Assembly: GCF_900108315.1 (NCBI RefSeq)
Contig: NZ_FNVB01000002.1
Location: forward strand, 1,326,562-1,390,561
Source of the DNA: Saccharopolyspora kobensis
GTDB lineage: Bacteria > Actinomycetota > Actinomycetes > Mycobacteriales > Pseudonocardiaceae
Length of the DNA stretch: 64,000 nt
Direction of reading: 5' to 3'
Shown here: positions 8,182-15,656 of the stretch, piece by piece
Numbering within the stretch: position 1 is the first letter of the stretch
Layout of the letters: each line of letters begins with the position of its first letter
Position numbers and translations under genes: made by a program
Notes under the pieces: generated by a model
Seen by the model: the letters and a program-made list of their open reading frames with translations, nothing else
Databases searched by the model: none
What the model was told of the DNA's origin: nothing

Positions 8182-9165
8182 GTGCCCACCACCTCGATCG
8201 GCACCCCCTGGCTGTGGGCCATCAGCATCGCCGTCCTGCTCGCCCTGCTGGCCACCGACTTCCTCGTCACCCGGCACCCGCACGAAGTCCGGCTGCGCGA
8301 AGCCATCGGCTGGTCGGCGTTCTACCTCACCCTGCCCCTGCTGTTCGGGGTGCTGCTGTGGGCCACCTTCAGCGGCCAGCACGCGCTGGAGTTCATCACC
8401 GGCTTCGTCGTCGAGAAATCCCTGTCGGTGGACAACCTGTTCGTCTTCATGATCCTGCTCGCCGGCTTCGCCGTCCCACCCGAACTCCAGCAGCGCGTCC
8501 TGCTCTACGGCATCGTCGGCGCACTCGTCCTGCGCGGCGTGTTCATCGCCGCCGGCGCCGCCCTCCTGAACACCGGGGCCTGGGCGTTCCTGCTCTTCGG
8601 CGCGATCCTGCTGGTCACCGCCGGCAAGATCCTCCACCAGGCCATCACCGGCACCGGATTCGACCCCGACGTCTCCGACCTGCGCTCCGTGCGCCTGCTG
8701 CGCCGCCTCACGCCCATCACCGAGGACTACCGCGGCACCCGCCTGATCGTCCGCGACAGCGGCCGGAGGACCCTGACCCCGCTGGCAGTCGTCGTGGTCG
8801 CCGTCTTCGCCACCGACATCGTCTTCGCCGTGGACTCCGTACCCGCCGTCTACGGCGTCACCGACGACCCCTACCTCGTCTTCACCACCAACGCCTTCGC
8901 CCTGCTGGGACTGCGCGCCCTCTACTTCGTCCTGCACACCACGCTCACCCAGCTCGAACACCTCAGCCACGGACTGGCCATCATCCTGGCCTTCATCGGC
9001 GCCAAGCTCGTCCTGCACTGGGCCCACGACATCTGGCCCGCACTCCCGCAGATCCCCACCACGCTGTCCCTGGCCGTCATCGTGCTGGTGCTGGCCACCG
9101 TGACGGTGACCAGCCTGCACGCCCGCCGCAGGAACCAGCGATCAGAACCCGGGAACTCACCATGA
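8182..9165 (+). CDS. TerC-family membrane protein, probable manganese exporter
   Basis: A 327-residue protein with about nine hydrophobic segments and the TerC core motifs: EKSLSVDNLFVF near residues 76-87 and FATDIVFAVDSVPAV in the second half, with the acidic residues expected to bind metal. TerC family members such as Alx and YceF/YkoY export Mn2+, in some cases loading secreted metalloproteins. GTG 8182 follows GAGGAGG with a 4-base gap and lies inside the regulatory stem of the upstream riboswitch, which supports both the start and the manganese role. The 3' end overlaps the next small gene by four bases. Confidence 0.92.
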   Translation: MPTTSIGTPWLWAISIAVLLALLATDFLVTRHPHEVRLREAIGWSAFYLTLPLLFGVLLWATFSGQHALEFITGFVVEKSLSVDNLFVFMILLAGFAVPPELQQRVLLYGIVGALVLRGVFIAAGAALLNTGAWAFLLFGAILLVTAGKILHQAITGTGFDPDVSDLRSVRLLRRLTPITEDYRGTRLIVRDSGRRTLTPLAVVVVAVFATDIVFAVDSVPAVYGVTDDPYLVFTTNAFALLGLRALYFVLHTTLTQLEHLSHGLAIILAFIGAKLVLHWAHDIWPALPQIPTTLSLAVIVLVLATVTVTSLHARRRNQRSEPGNSP

Positions 9166-9251
9166 CCACCGCGCTCGCACTCGACATCGCCGCCACCGCG
9201 CTGATCCTGCTCGCCCTGCTGATCACCTGCGCCGTGCTCTACGACCCCTGA
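9162..9251 (+). CDS. 29-residue single-span membrane peptide coupled to terC
   Basis: The ATG at 9162 overlaps the terC stop as ATGA, so translation is probably coupled. The peptide starts MTTALALDIAATALILLALL and ends CAVLYDP: a short polar N-terminus, one uninterrupted hydrophobic helix of about 20 residues, and a short acidic tail. It resembles KdpF-like or transporter-associated small membrane proteins in size and layout, but I do not recognise the family. A role as a partner or regulator of the TerC exporter is inferred from the overlap only. Confidence 0.65.
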   Translation: MTTALALDIAATALILLALLITCAVLYDP

Positions 9252-9255
9252 CCGA

Positions 9256-10359
9256 TCACGCCAGCAGACGCTGCCACGTCGCCCGGTCCACCACACCGGT
9301 CACCGCCAGCCCACCAGCAGCCTGGAACTCCCGCACCACCGACACCATCCGGTCGGAGAAGCGCGCATCCGCAGGCACGTACCGGCCACCGGAGATCAGC
9401 AGCGCCTGCACCGCGCGCACCACATCACCCGACGCGCCACCACCGACCACCGGAACCAGACCGTCCCAACCACGGCCGCCGAACAACCCCGGCTCGGCCA
9501 CCCGCGTCCCGGAGCACTCCGCACCCGTGGCACCCAGCTCAGCGGCCAACCGGGCCGCCACCTCCTGCGTCCGCCCGCCGAACACGCCGTCCACCGGCAC
9601 CGACTCACCCCGCGCCCGCAACAGCAGCTGCAACGCGCTCACCCGCGGCCCCGCCGAACCCGACCGCAGCAACGGCCACACCACCGGCTGCGCCACCACC
9701 TTGCCCGCGGCAGCACCCACCGCCTCCCGCAGCTCCGGTAATCGCGCGTAAAGCACATCACCCGGGCACTCGGTTGCCATGAAATCCCGGTGCCCGTAGA
9801 TCTCACCCGGCTCGATCCCGTACTGCGCCACCATGTACGCGCACAGCTCCACCAGCGAATCCCACAACGCGTCCGGCACCTTGGCATCGATGTAGGTGCC
9901 CTCGTTCTCGATCCCCAGCGACTCCGAGTTCTGCTCACCCGCATGCGCGCCCAGCACGTGCTGCTCACCCGCGGTCAGCACCGACAAGCTCTTGTGCCTT
10001 CCCTCCAGCAACCAGCCGCCCCGGGAATTGGTGAAGTTCTGCCCGGTGTCGATCCACCCGTTGGAATCCATGTGGAAGTCCTGGATCTGGCGCGCCAGCT
10101 CCATCGCGTGCTCCTGCGAGGTGTCCTCGCTGTTGGGCGTCGCGGTGTGGTGCACCACGATCTTCACCGGCTTGACGTCCAGCACCTGCACCGGAGAACT
10201 CGGCTCCCGCGCCTGCCAATCCGACGTCGAAGCGATCTCCGGCGCCGCCCGCCGCGACGACGACGCCCACACCGGAATCCCCGAAACGCCCACCGCCGTG
10301 GCCGCCAACCCACCGGCCAGCAACACCCGCCGGGCCACCTGAACACCGCGCAACACCAT
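9256..10359 (-). CDS. Secreted N-acetylmuramoyl-L-alanine amidase with peptidoglycan-binding region
   Basis: A 367-residue exported protein starting at ATG 10359 behind GGGAG. The N-terminus has Arg residues and a hydrophobic stretch ending near a signal-peptidase-like ASS site. The amidase_2/PGRP domain contains VVHHTATPN (first zinc His), GIENEGTY and GHRDFMATECPGD (second zinc His and Cys). Family enzymes cut the MurNAc-L-Ala bond of peptidoglycan. The C-terminal part holds two repeats typical of peptidoglycan-binding domains, ending REFQAAGGLAVTGVVDRATW. It stands alone and converges with the terC unit. A role in wall turnover or lysis is inferred. Confidence 0.9.
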   Translation of the reverse strand: MVLRGVQVARRVLLAGGLAATAVGVSGIPVWASSSRRAAPEIASTSDWQAREPSSPVQVLDVKPVKIVVHHTATPNSEDTSQEHAMELARQIQDFHMDSNGWIDTGQNFTNSRGGWLLEGRHKSLSVLTAGEQHVLGAHAGEQNSESLGIENEGTYIDAKVPDALWDSLVELCAYMVAQYGIEPGEIYGHRDFMATECPGDVLYARLPELREAVGAAAGKVVAQPVVWPLLRSGSAGPRVSALQLLLRARGESVPVDGVFGGRTQEVAARLAAELGATGAECSGTRVAEPGLFGGRGWDGLVPVVGGGASGDVVRAVQALLISGGRYVPADARFSDRMVSVVREFQAAGGLAVTGVVDRATWQRLLA

Positions 10360-10568
10360 GCCGAACTCCCGCACGTCGGAACGACCAGATCCGCGCCGAC
10401 CCTAAGAAGCGCCACCCGCGCACGGGAATTCTTGGCGACAACCCGCCACCAATCCGACAACCACCCACAAACACGGGCAAGATCACCCGCCGAACGACGT
10501 CATCACCGAGCCGCCACCATGTCCCTGCCTGTGACCGACCACCACAGCGGACACCGGGAGTGCGACAG

Positions 10569-10877
10569 ATGGACCGGTTCGCCCAGTTCCTGCACCGCCA
10601 GCTGGACATCGACCTCGAACTGCTGCGCCGAGCCAGGCAGGACGCCGAAACCGGCACCCACCACACCTGCCTGATCACCCCCATCCGAGGCTTCCGCGAG
10701 TGCGAGCTCAAAACCCGCCTGCTCACCGCCCACCAGCACTGCGGCACCGGAGAAGGCCCCTGCGACGAACTGGGGGAGAGCTACCCGCCCGAGGACGAAC
10801 GAGGCTGCCCCACCCGAGCCCTGATCGGCCTGCCCTACACCGACCGCCCCGGCTACGCCCCGCGCTGGCGCCCCTGA
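10569..10877 (+). CDS. DUF6221-family protein
   Basis: A 102-residue soluble protein. The N-terminus MDRFAQFLHRQLDIDLELLR is a helical opening of the form seen in DUF6221 ('FLRARLDED...'), and the end ALIGLPYTDRPGYAPRWRP matches that family's conserved 'LALPYADHPDYxxxWRP' tail. ATG 10569 follows GGGAG with an 8-base gap; a GTG nine bases earlier is less well placed. Family members are common in actinomycetes, often near regulators or mobile DNA, and have no known function. The Cys at the middle (CGTGEGPC) could bind metal, but this is a guess. Confidence 0.75.
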   Translation: MDRFAQFLHRQLDIDLELLRRARQDAETGTHHTCLITPIRGFRECELKTRLLTAHQHCGTGEGPCDELGESYPPEDERGCPTRALIGLPYTDRPGYAPRWRP

Positions 10878-10919
10878 GCCCCCGGGCGCCCGCCGCACCG
10901 GCGAGCGCCCGGGAGCAGA

Positions 10920-11318
10920 TCAAGCGGGCAGACCGGTGTCGACGAGGAAAGCGATCTCGACCACCTGACCCGGGAAGGTCAGCTCCGAGACGCCCACGAC
11001 GGTGCTCACCGGCCGGTGAGCACCGAAGTACGCCAGATTGCCCTCCGCCACCGCCGCGGCGTAGCGCTGCAGGCCCACCACGTACACGGTCTGCGAGACG
11101 ACCTGGTCGCGCGTGGCGCCGTAGTGCTCCAAGACCCGGTCCGCGTTGAGGTAGGTCCGCTCCAGCTGCGCGCCGAAATCGTCGGCGTGGACGAACTCGC
11201 CCGACTCGTCCAGCGACAGCTGCCCGGAGACGTGGATCAGCTCACCGGAGCGGATCGCCTGCGAGTAGCCGAACTCGCCCTCCGCGGACACGCCGTGGAC
11301 GTAAACATCGATGGTCAA
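10920..11318 (-). CDS. RidA/YjgF-family protein
   Basis: A 132-residue protein with the RidA fold signature: FGYSQAIRSGELIHVSGQLS near residues 16-35 and the closing STVVGVSELTFPGQVVEIAF. Rid proteins form trimers; the RidA subgroup hydrolyses reactive enamine/imine intermediates, while others have unassigned roles. The usual catalytic Arg context near the C-terminus (R followed by xxVxV) is absent here, so deaminase activity is not certain. The start is TTG 11318 behind GGTGAG, with a stop codon just upstream in frame. It is divergent from an HxlR regulator, which probably controls it. Confidence 0.85.
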   Translation of the reverse strand: MTIDVYVHGVSAEGEFGYSQAIRSGELIHVSGQLSLDESGEFVHADDFGAQLERTYLNADRVLEHYGATRDQVVSQTVYVVGLQRYAAAVAEGNLAYFGAHRPVSTVVGVSELTFPGQVVEIAFLVDTGLPA

Positions 11319-11420
11319 CAGTGCTCACCCTTCTTCCACGCTCTCTTGTGGTTACTCGGAAACCGTAGGAGAGTGTGGGCCGACCCGGAAGAACGCACTT
11401 TTCCGAAACAGAGGAACCCG

Positions 11421-11804
11421 ATGGTGACCAAGCACCAGCTCGCCGGTCTGCCCGAAGACGCCGACCTGCGGCGCGCCGATTCCCTGGCCAGGGAGATCTT
11501 CTCCGACGTCGCCAACAAGTGGGCGCTGCTGATCATCGAAGCCCTCGGCGAGGACACCCGCCGCTTCAGCGAACTGCGCAACGAAGTCGAAGGCATCAGC
11601 CACAAGATGCTCACCCAGAACCTGCGCATGCTGGAGCGCAACGGGCTGCTGGAGCGAACCGTGCACCCGACCGTGCCACCCCGCGTCGACTACACCCTCA
11701 CCGAACCGGGCCGAGCCCTGCGAAGCACCGTCGACGCCATCTGCGGCTGGACCCACCAGTACCTCGACCACATCGAGAAAGCCCGCCACCGCTTCACGAC
11801 CTGA
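11421..11804 (+). CDS. HxlR-family transcriptional regulator
   Basis: A 127-residue winged-helix protein with the HxlR core: IFSDVANKWALLIIEAL, then FSELRNEVEGISHKMLTQNLRMLERNGLLER, then the wing YTLTEPGRAL. It lacks the conserved N-terminal Cys of redox-sensing members, since the corresponding position reads SLAREIF. ATG 11421 follows GAGG with a 5-base gap. It is divergent from the RidA gene. The spacer contains the imperfect inverted repeat GGTT-ACTCGGA-AACC, a possible operator. Confidence 0.9.
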   Translation: MVTKHQLAGLPEDADLRRADSLAREIFSDVANKWALLIIEALGEDTRRFSELRNEVEGISHKMLTQNLRMLERNGLLERTVHPTVPPRVDYTLTEPGRALRSTVDAICGWTHQYLDHIEKARHRFTT

Positions 11805-11836
11805 TCACCACCCGCGCGAACGCCGGGACAGGGGAG

Positions 11837-12397
11837 TCAGGCCCCGCCCACCGCGAGCAGCGCACCGATGGTCGCGCGGACCGACTCCAGATCCACCGCC
11901 TCGGGCGCGACCCGCCACTGCGCGTGCACACCGATGACGATCCCCACCAGCACGACCGCGAACGCCTCCGGCGTCGTGCCGGCGGGCACCACCTCACCCG
12001 GAACCCGCGCCCGCACCGCCTCCCGCAACGTCGCGTGCAGCCGCGCGTAGTGCTCCCGGATCGGCGAGCCGACCTCCACCGCCTCGGCCAGCAAGGTGAT
12101 GAACAACCGCGTCGCGGGCGAGCGGATGAAGCTCACGAGCTCGTCCAGCGGATCCCCGGCAGGCGCGACGTCGGCCAGCACGTGCTGGAGCTGGTCGTCG
12201 ACCACCGCCTCCAGCAGACCCAGCTTGTTGCCGAAGTGCCAGGGGATCGAACCGCGGCTGATGCCCGCCGCGTCGGCGATGTCGACGAAGCTCGTCTGCC
12301 GGTAGCCCTTCTCCGCGAACAGCTCGGCGGAAGCCGCCACCAGGAGCTGCCGGCTCTCCTGCGTTCGCTCGACACGTCGCGTGGCCATGCGGCCCAT
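11837..12397 (-). CDS. TetR-family transcriptional repressor
   Basis: A 186-residue protein. The TetR_N helix-turn-helix reads LFAEKGYRQTSFVDIADAAG followed by ISRGSIPWHFGNKLGLLEAVV. The C-terminal ligand domain carries a hydrophobic stretch FAVVLVGIVIGVHAQW. It is divergent from a small membrane protein gene. The intergenic region contains a 35-bp palindrome that is an obvious operator candidate, so it likely represses itself and that gene. The ligand is unknown. A second ATG nine bases downstream is possible. Confidence 0.92.
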   Translation of the reverse strand: MGRMATRRVERTQESRQLLVAASAELFAEKGYRQTSFVDIADAAGISRGSIPWHFGNKLGLLEAVVDDQLQHVLADVAPAGDPLDELVSFIRSPATRLFITLLAEAVEVGSPIREHYARLHATLREAVRARVPGEVVPAGTTPEAFAVVLVGIVIGVHAQWRVAPEAVDLESVRATIGALLAVGGA

Positions 12398-12425
12398 CTA
12401 ACCAGGTATGCCCGCGAACAGAGCC

Positions 12426-12460
12426 TGTGTTGGCCGACATATTCTATGTTGGTCAACACA
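12426..12460. promoter_or_regulatory. 35-bp palindrome, candidate TetR operator
   Basis: Arms of 16 bp, TGTGTTGGCCGACATA (12426-12441) and TATGTTGGTCAACACA (12445-12460), match with two mismatches around a TTC centre. It lies between the TetR start and the divergent membrane protein gene, 53 bases before the latter's ATG. Its length and symmetry fit a TetR dimer or dimer pair. Confidence 0.75.
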
Positions 12461-12512
12461 GAGCAGCCGCATGCGCTGGGCGACCTGCGCGACCGACCAC
12501 GGGACGACCACC

Positions 12513-12950
12513 ATGAACACCAGGAAGCGACTCCTCCGCTGGGCCAGCGCCATCATGCTCGTGCTCGGAGCAGGCCATCTGAGCCTGATCGCGCTCATCA
12601 GCTCGGCGCAGTTCACCGACTGGCTGTACCAGGGCTTGTGGGCAACCGTTCCGCTCGCCGACATCGGCACCGCACCGACCGTGGAGGCCCTGCAGGACAA
12701 AGTCGCCTTCTGGGGCGGTCCCGGCAGCTTCGCCGTCCCGCTGATCCTGCTGGCCTGCCTGATCTGGCACCTCGCCGGGCGCGGGGCCTCGGTCCCCGCA
12801 GGCATCGGTTGGGCTCTGCTGGTGTGGTGCACGCTCGCCGGCATCGTCCTCGTCCCGTCCCCGTACTTCGCTGGAACCATCGCCGGAGCCCTCATCGTCC
12901 TGGCCACCCGGACGAAAGCACCGCAGCGGCAAGCGGCAGCAGACGGCTGA
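12513..12950 (+). CDS. DUF6463-like small membrane protein
   Basis: A 145-residue protein with four hydrophobic segments, starting MNTRKRLLRWASAIMLVLGA. The stretch GGPGSFAVPLILLACLIWHL followed by LVWCTLAGIVLVPSPYF matches my memory of DUF6463 membrane proteins; this family call is tentative. ATG 12513 was chosen because the hydrophobic core begins about 10 residues later; an earlier ATG (12408) would be inside the operator. Function is unknown. The divergent TetR gene and palindrome suggest it is expressed only when the TetR ligand is present. Confidence 0.65.
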   Translation: MNTRKRLLRWASAIMLVLGAGHLSLIALISSAQFTDWLYQGLWATVPLADIGTAPTVEALQDKVAFWGGPGSFAVPLILLACLIWHLAGRGASVPAGIGWALLVWCTLAGIVLVPSPYFAGTIAGALIVLATRTKAPQRQAAADG

Positions 12951-13051
12951 GACCCCGGCGGGGCAGGGGAGTCGTCCCGATCGCGTCCTCGCTGCTTTGA
13001 GGGTTCTGCCGGACTTTCGCGCTGCTGTCCCGAGAAAGGCTCAACCGGATC

Positions 13052-13069
13052 TTCAACGATACCGTTGAA
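13052..13069. promoter_or_regulatory. Perfect 18-bp palindromic site at the start of the Imm5-like gene
   Basis: TTCAACG (13052-13058), ATAC, CGTTGAA (13063-13069). It overlaps the likely -10 region (GATACC) and lies 10 bases before the likely start. A protein bound here would block transcription. No cognate regulator is adjacent. Confidence 0.5.
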
Positions 13070-13079
13070 CGGCGTGAAC

Positions 13080-13619
13080 GTGGCTGACGAGAACCTGACC
13101 ATCGAGCTCAGCATGGCCGAACTGCGCGCCGTCGCGGGCTACGCCGCAGCCTGCGCCAAGCCCGCGACGGAGATCTTCGAACGCGCGCGTCCCGGTGACC
13201 GACGAACCCGGACCGCGATCGAGGCAGCGCAGACCTTCGCCGGAGGAGCCAAGCGAACCAAGGCGATCCGCGACAGCGCATGGGCGGCGCACCGGGCGTT
13301 CCAGGAAGCCCGGGACGCCGGACAGCCCGCTGCCGGTGAAGCGGCGCGCGCCGCCGTCGCCGCAGCCAGCGCGGCATTCCTGCACCCGCTGGCCAAAGCG
13401 ACCCAGGTCCTGCACATCCTCGGATCAGCGGCCCACACCGCCCGGGCGCTCGAACTCGAAGCAGGCGACGACCCGACCGTCGGCAACGCCTACATCGAGA
13501 CCGCCCGAGACCTCGCCGACCCCACCGTGACGGATGTCCTGGCGCGCTACCCGGATGCACCAGGCGGGCGCGGCCGGGTAGGGGAACTGCTGCGGCTGCT
13601 GGACCGATCACTGCGATGA
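13080..13619 (+). CDS. Putative immunity protein, Imm5-like
   Basis: A 179-residue all-alpha, Ala-rich protein. The order LRAVAGYAAACAKPATEIFE, PGDRRTRTAIEAAQTFAGG and AWAAHRAFQEARDAG matches the Imm5 family (PF14423), small proteins found beside polymorphic toxins and sometimes annotated as 'exonuclease SbcC'. No toxin gene is next to it, so it is an orphan here. The start is uncertain: GTG 13080, GTG 13074 and TTG 13065 are all possible. TTG 13065 lies inside the palindrome, so I prefer a later GTG. The mRNA may be nearly leaderless. Confidence 0.65.
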   Translation: MADENLTIELSMAELRAVAGYAAACAKPATEIFERARPGDRRTRTAIEAAQTFAGGAKRTKAIRDSAWAAHRAFQEARDAGQPAAGEAARAAVAAASAAFLHPLAKATQVLHILGSAAHTARALELEAGDDPTVGNAYIETARDLADPTVTDVLARYPDAPGGRGRVGELLRLLDRSLR

Positions 13620-13774
13620 CCGGCCCAGCAGCGGTGGGCGGGGAGCTCTGTTCGAGGGGAGCGTTCAGCCCGGGCGATGCCGAGGTGGATGGTCGAGAAG
13701 ACGTGCCGACTCGAACTCCGGTGCGCGCAACCGTCGACCGCGCGTGGCTGCGGCGAGCCAGCCCCTCAATCGCT

Positions 13775-13818
13775 TTCTCCATTTGATGGATAATCAACAT
13801 TATCCATCAAATGGAGAA
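13775..13818. repeat. Perfect 20-bp inverted repeat with 4-base loop
   Basis: The left arm (13775-13794) begins TTCTCCATTTGATGG and ends ATAAT. The right arm (13799-13818) is its exact reverse complement, and the loop is CAAC. It is far more AT-rich than its surroundings. No T tract follows on either strand, so it is not a classical terminator. It could be a protein-binding site, a transposon relic or a cruciform element near the terminus. Confidence 0.85.
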
Positions 13819-14382
13819 GTGAGTTCCCGAGTGGAGGTGGCTCGCTCCGGGGGATCGAGGTGCGCCCCCGCGCGCGTTGATCAACCGGACTTCACGCTCA
13901 GACGAACATCCGCCTCTCACAAGCGAAGCCTGTTGATCACTCCGCTGAGCATGTCGAGTCGGCCGATGGCGGCCGCGGTGCGAGGGTTGCCGATCATCGA
14001 GCCCAGCCGGGCGCAGCGCCCGTTGATCATGAGTCGCCGAGCTGGAACCGCTCGGTGCCGCGGATGAACGTCCGGCTCCATCGGCCTAGTTTTGTCACTG
14101 TGACGTTAATGGTCGGATGGGCGTGGCCTCGAAACGCCGCGCCAGCAGGCCAATCCGGCGCCCAGGGGGCAACTTCGCGTCAATGCGCGAGCTGCGCCGA
14201 ACCGCACATCGCCAGCTGGCTGAGGCGGCGCTCGCGGAGGCCGACGGCGATCCGCCCGCGCCGAGCCAACACGACAAGCCGCTGCACGCACCGGTTGCCG
14301 GACAGGCTGTCAGCCGCATGAGTCCTGCATCAGCCGACGTCGCCCGAAGGCCCTTCCCGGGGTCATCTCCGCAGGTCGCCGT

Positions 14383-14410
14383 AACGCCGATAATGTACAT
14401 TATGTTAAGT
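14383..14410 (+). other. dif: dif-like XerC/XerD chromosome dimer resolution site
   Basis: The XerC-side arm is AACGCCGATAA (14383-14393), the centre TGTACA (14394-14399) and the XerD-side arm TTATGTTAAGT (14400-14410). From memory, the E. coli XerD arm is TTATGTTAAAT (10 of 11 identical) and its centre TGTATA (5 of 6), with ATAA shared at the XerC inner end. The 11-6-11 layout is exact. It lies in a gene-free region, as expected for dif, and marks the replication terminus. Confidence 0.88.
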
Positions 14411-14627
14411 CGAGTTGATCGGCGGCGATTCGCCCCCTCCTCCGGCCATCTCAGGTTCCGCTGATGCCGAACCAGTTTCGTCCGCGCGGCAGGCCTCGCC
14501 AGGTCGTTCTGCGGCTGCGCTGCCGTCCGCGCTCAGTCGCCGTCCGCGCGACTACGCACCCTGGCCGCCGGGCTTCGACTGGAGATCGAGATGCCCGCCG
14601 TCGGCCGCCTTGCCGCCCATCCCGTTC

Positions 14628-15455
14628 TCAGGTGGTCGACCTCTCCCCTGGCCTTTCGGTTCGCAGACCGTAGAAGTGGATCGGTGAGTTCGGCTTGAAG
14701 CCCATTCGGGCGTACACCGGCGCACCGGCTGGTGTCGCGTGCAGCGTCGCGCGGGTCAGGCCGGTGGCCTTCGCGCCTTCGTGGAGTGCTTTTCGCGTCA
14801 CCGCTGCGCCGTAGCCCCTGCGCTGCCATCGCGGGTCGGTGGCGACGAGCATGACGAAGAGGCGGCCTGCGGTTTCCGTCGTCGCGGCGCACGTCACCGG
14901 GACACCGTCGCGCAGCCCCAGGTAGGCGTGCACTCGGGTCTTCCGGAGCGCTGATCCGGTCAGGCCGTCTCGGCCGGCTTCCAGGGGGAAATCCTGGGCT
15001 CGCGAGTTGAGGTCGGCGTAGTCGCGCAACTGGGCTTCGGTGCGCACCCGCACGAAGGTCAGGTCGGGGTGGTCCGGCCCTGGTGCGGGCAGCGGGTCTG
15101 CGGCCATGCCCGTTCCGGAGAAGGCGTGGTCGAGCCCTGCCCGCTCGGCAGCTGAGCTCAGCGCGGTGCGAGCGTCGGCGGTGAGCAGGTCTTCGAAAAC
15201 CGCGACCAGGCCGGGGAACGTCTTGGTGCGCATGATGTCGGCGGCGCGGTTCAGGTGTTCGGCGACCAGCGTCGCGTCCGGGGCGATGTCGGTGAGCGCG
15301 ATGCAGTTCCAGATCGGGAACTGGCAGTCCGCCCAGCGCACGGCGATGCCCGGGAGGTCTCGCACGTCGCCGTGCGGGTTCCGGTCCAGCACCGCTGCTC
15401 GCCACGCGACGGTGAGCTGGTGCATCGATTCGATCGAGTCCGCCGGGATCGTCAC
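14628..15455 (-). CDS. GNAT-family N-acetyltransferase
   Basis: A 275-residue protein whose C-terminal half is a GNAT domain: AYLGLRDGVPVTCAATTE, then LVATDPRWQRRGYGAAVTRKAL, where RRGYG is the acetyl-CoA pyrophosphate loop, then ATLHATPAGAPVYARMGF. The N-terminal 120 residues form an extra domain typical of two-domain GNATs. GTG 15455 follows GAGGAGGACTG, an excellent ribosome site. The acceptor is unknown. It is the first gene right of dif. Confidence 0.88.
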   Translation of the reverse strand: MTIPADSIESMHQLTVAWRAAVLDRNPHGDVRDLPGIAVRWADCQFPIWNCIALTDIAPDATLVAEHLNRAADIMRTKTFPGLVAVFEDLLTADARTALSSAAERAGLDHAFSGTGMAADPLPAPGPDHPDLTFVRVRTEAQLRDYADLNSRAQDFPLEAGRDGLTGSALRKTRVHAYLGLRDGVPVTCAATTETAGRLFVMLVATDPRWQRRGYGAAVTRKALHEGAKATGLTRATLHATPAGAPVYARMGFKPNSPIHFYGLRTERPGERSTT

Positions 15456-15605
15456 CAGTCCTCCTCGGGTGAGCCGGACATCGGAGCGGGAACGCCGGTC
15501 CGCAGTGCGGTGCCTCTCCCCCGATTCTGCCGATCATCGACGGCGAAGCGGGCGCTTTCCGCGCGCAGCAACGGGTTTTCGCTCCTCGTGGTGCGGTGAG
15601 CGCGG

Positions 15606-15639
15606 CCGTAGTGACTGGATGTAGAATTTTGGTCACTAC
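15606..15639. promoter_or_regulatory. Inverted repeat and -10 of the TetR-hydrolase operon
   Basis: CGTAGTGAC (15606-15614) and GTCACTACG (15631-15639) are exact complements 16 bases apart. A -10-like TAGAAT (15621-15626) lies between them. The TetR gene starts 17 bases downstream. This is the layout of an autorepressor operator that overlaps its own promoter. Confidence 0.7.
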
Positions 15640-15656
15640 GACGGGTGGGAGGTTCC

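Larger units (their letters stand above)
13620..14627. other. Gene-free terminus region containing dif
   Basis: About 1 kb without a supportable gene. It contains a perfect AT-rich 20-bp inverted repeat (13775-13818), a small palindrome GTCACTGTGAC (14094-14104) and the dif-like site (14383-14410). Open frames here, including one that runs through dif, lack ribosome sites or recognisable motifs. Confidence 0.6.

Noticed and set aside
13917..14030. 37-residue minus-strand frame (starts MINGRCARLGSMIG) in the terminus region
   Set aside because: Looks slightly protein-like but has no ribosome site, promoter or recognisable family; may be a fragment.
14117..14464. 115-codon + strand frame near dif
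   Set aside because: It runs straight through the dif site, has no ribosome site and no recognisable domain.
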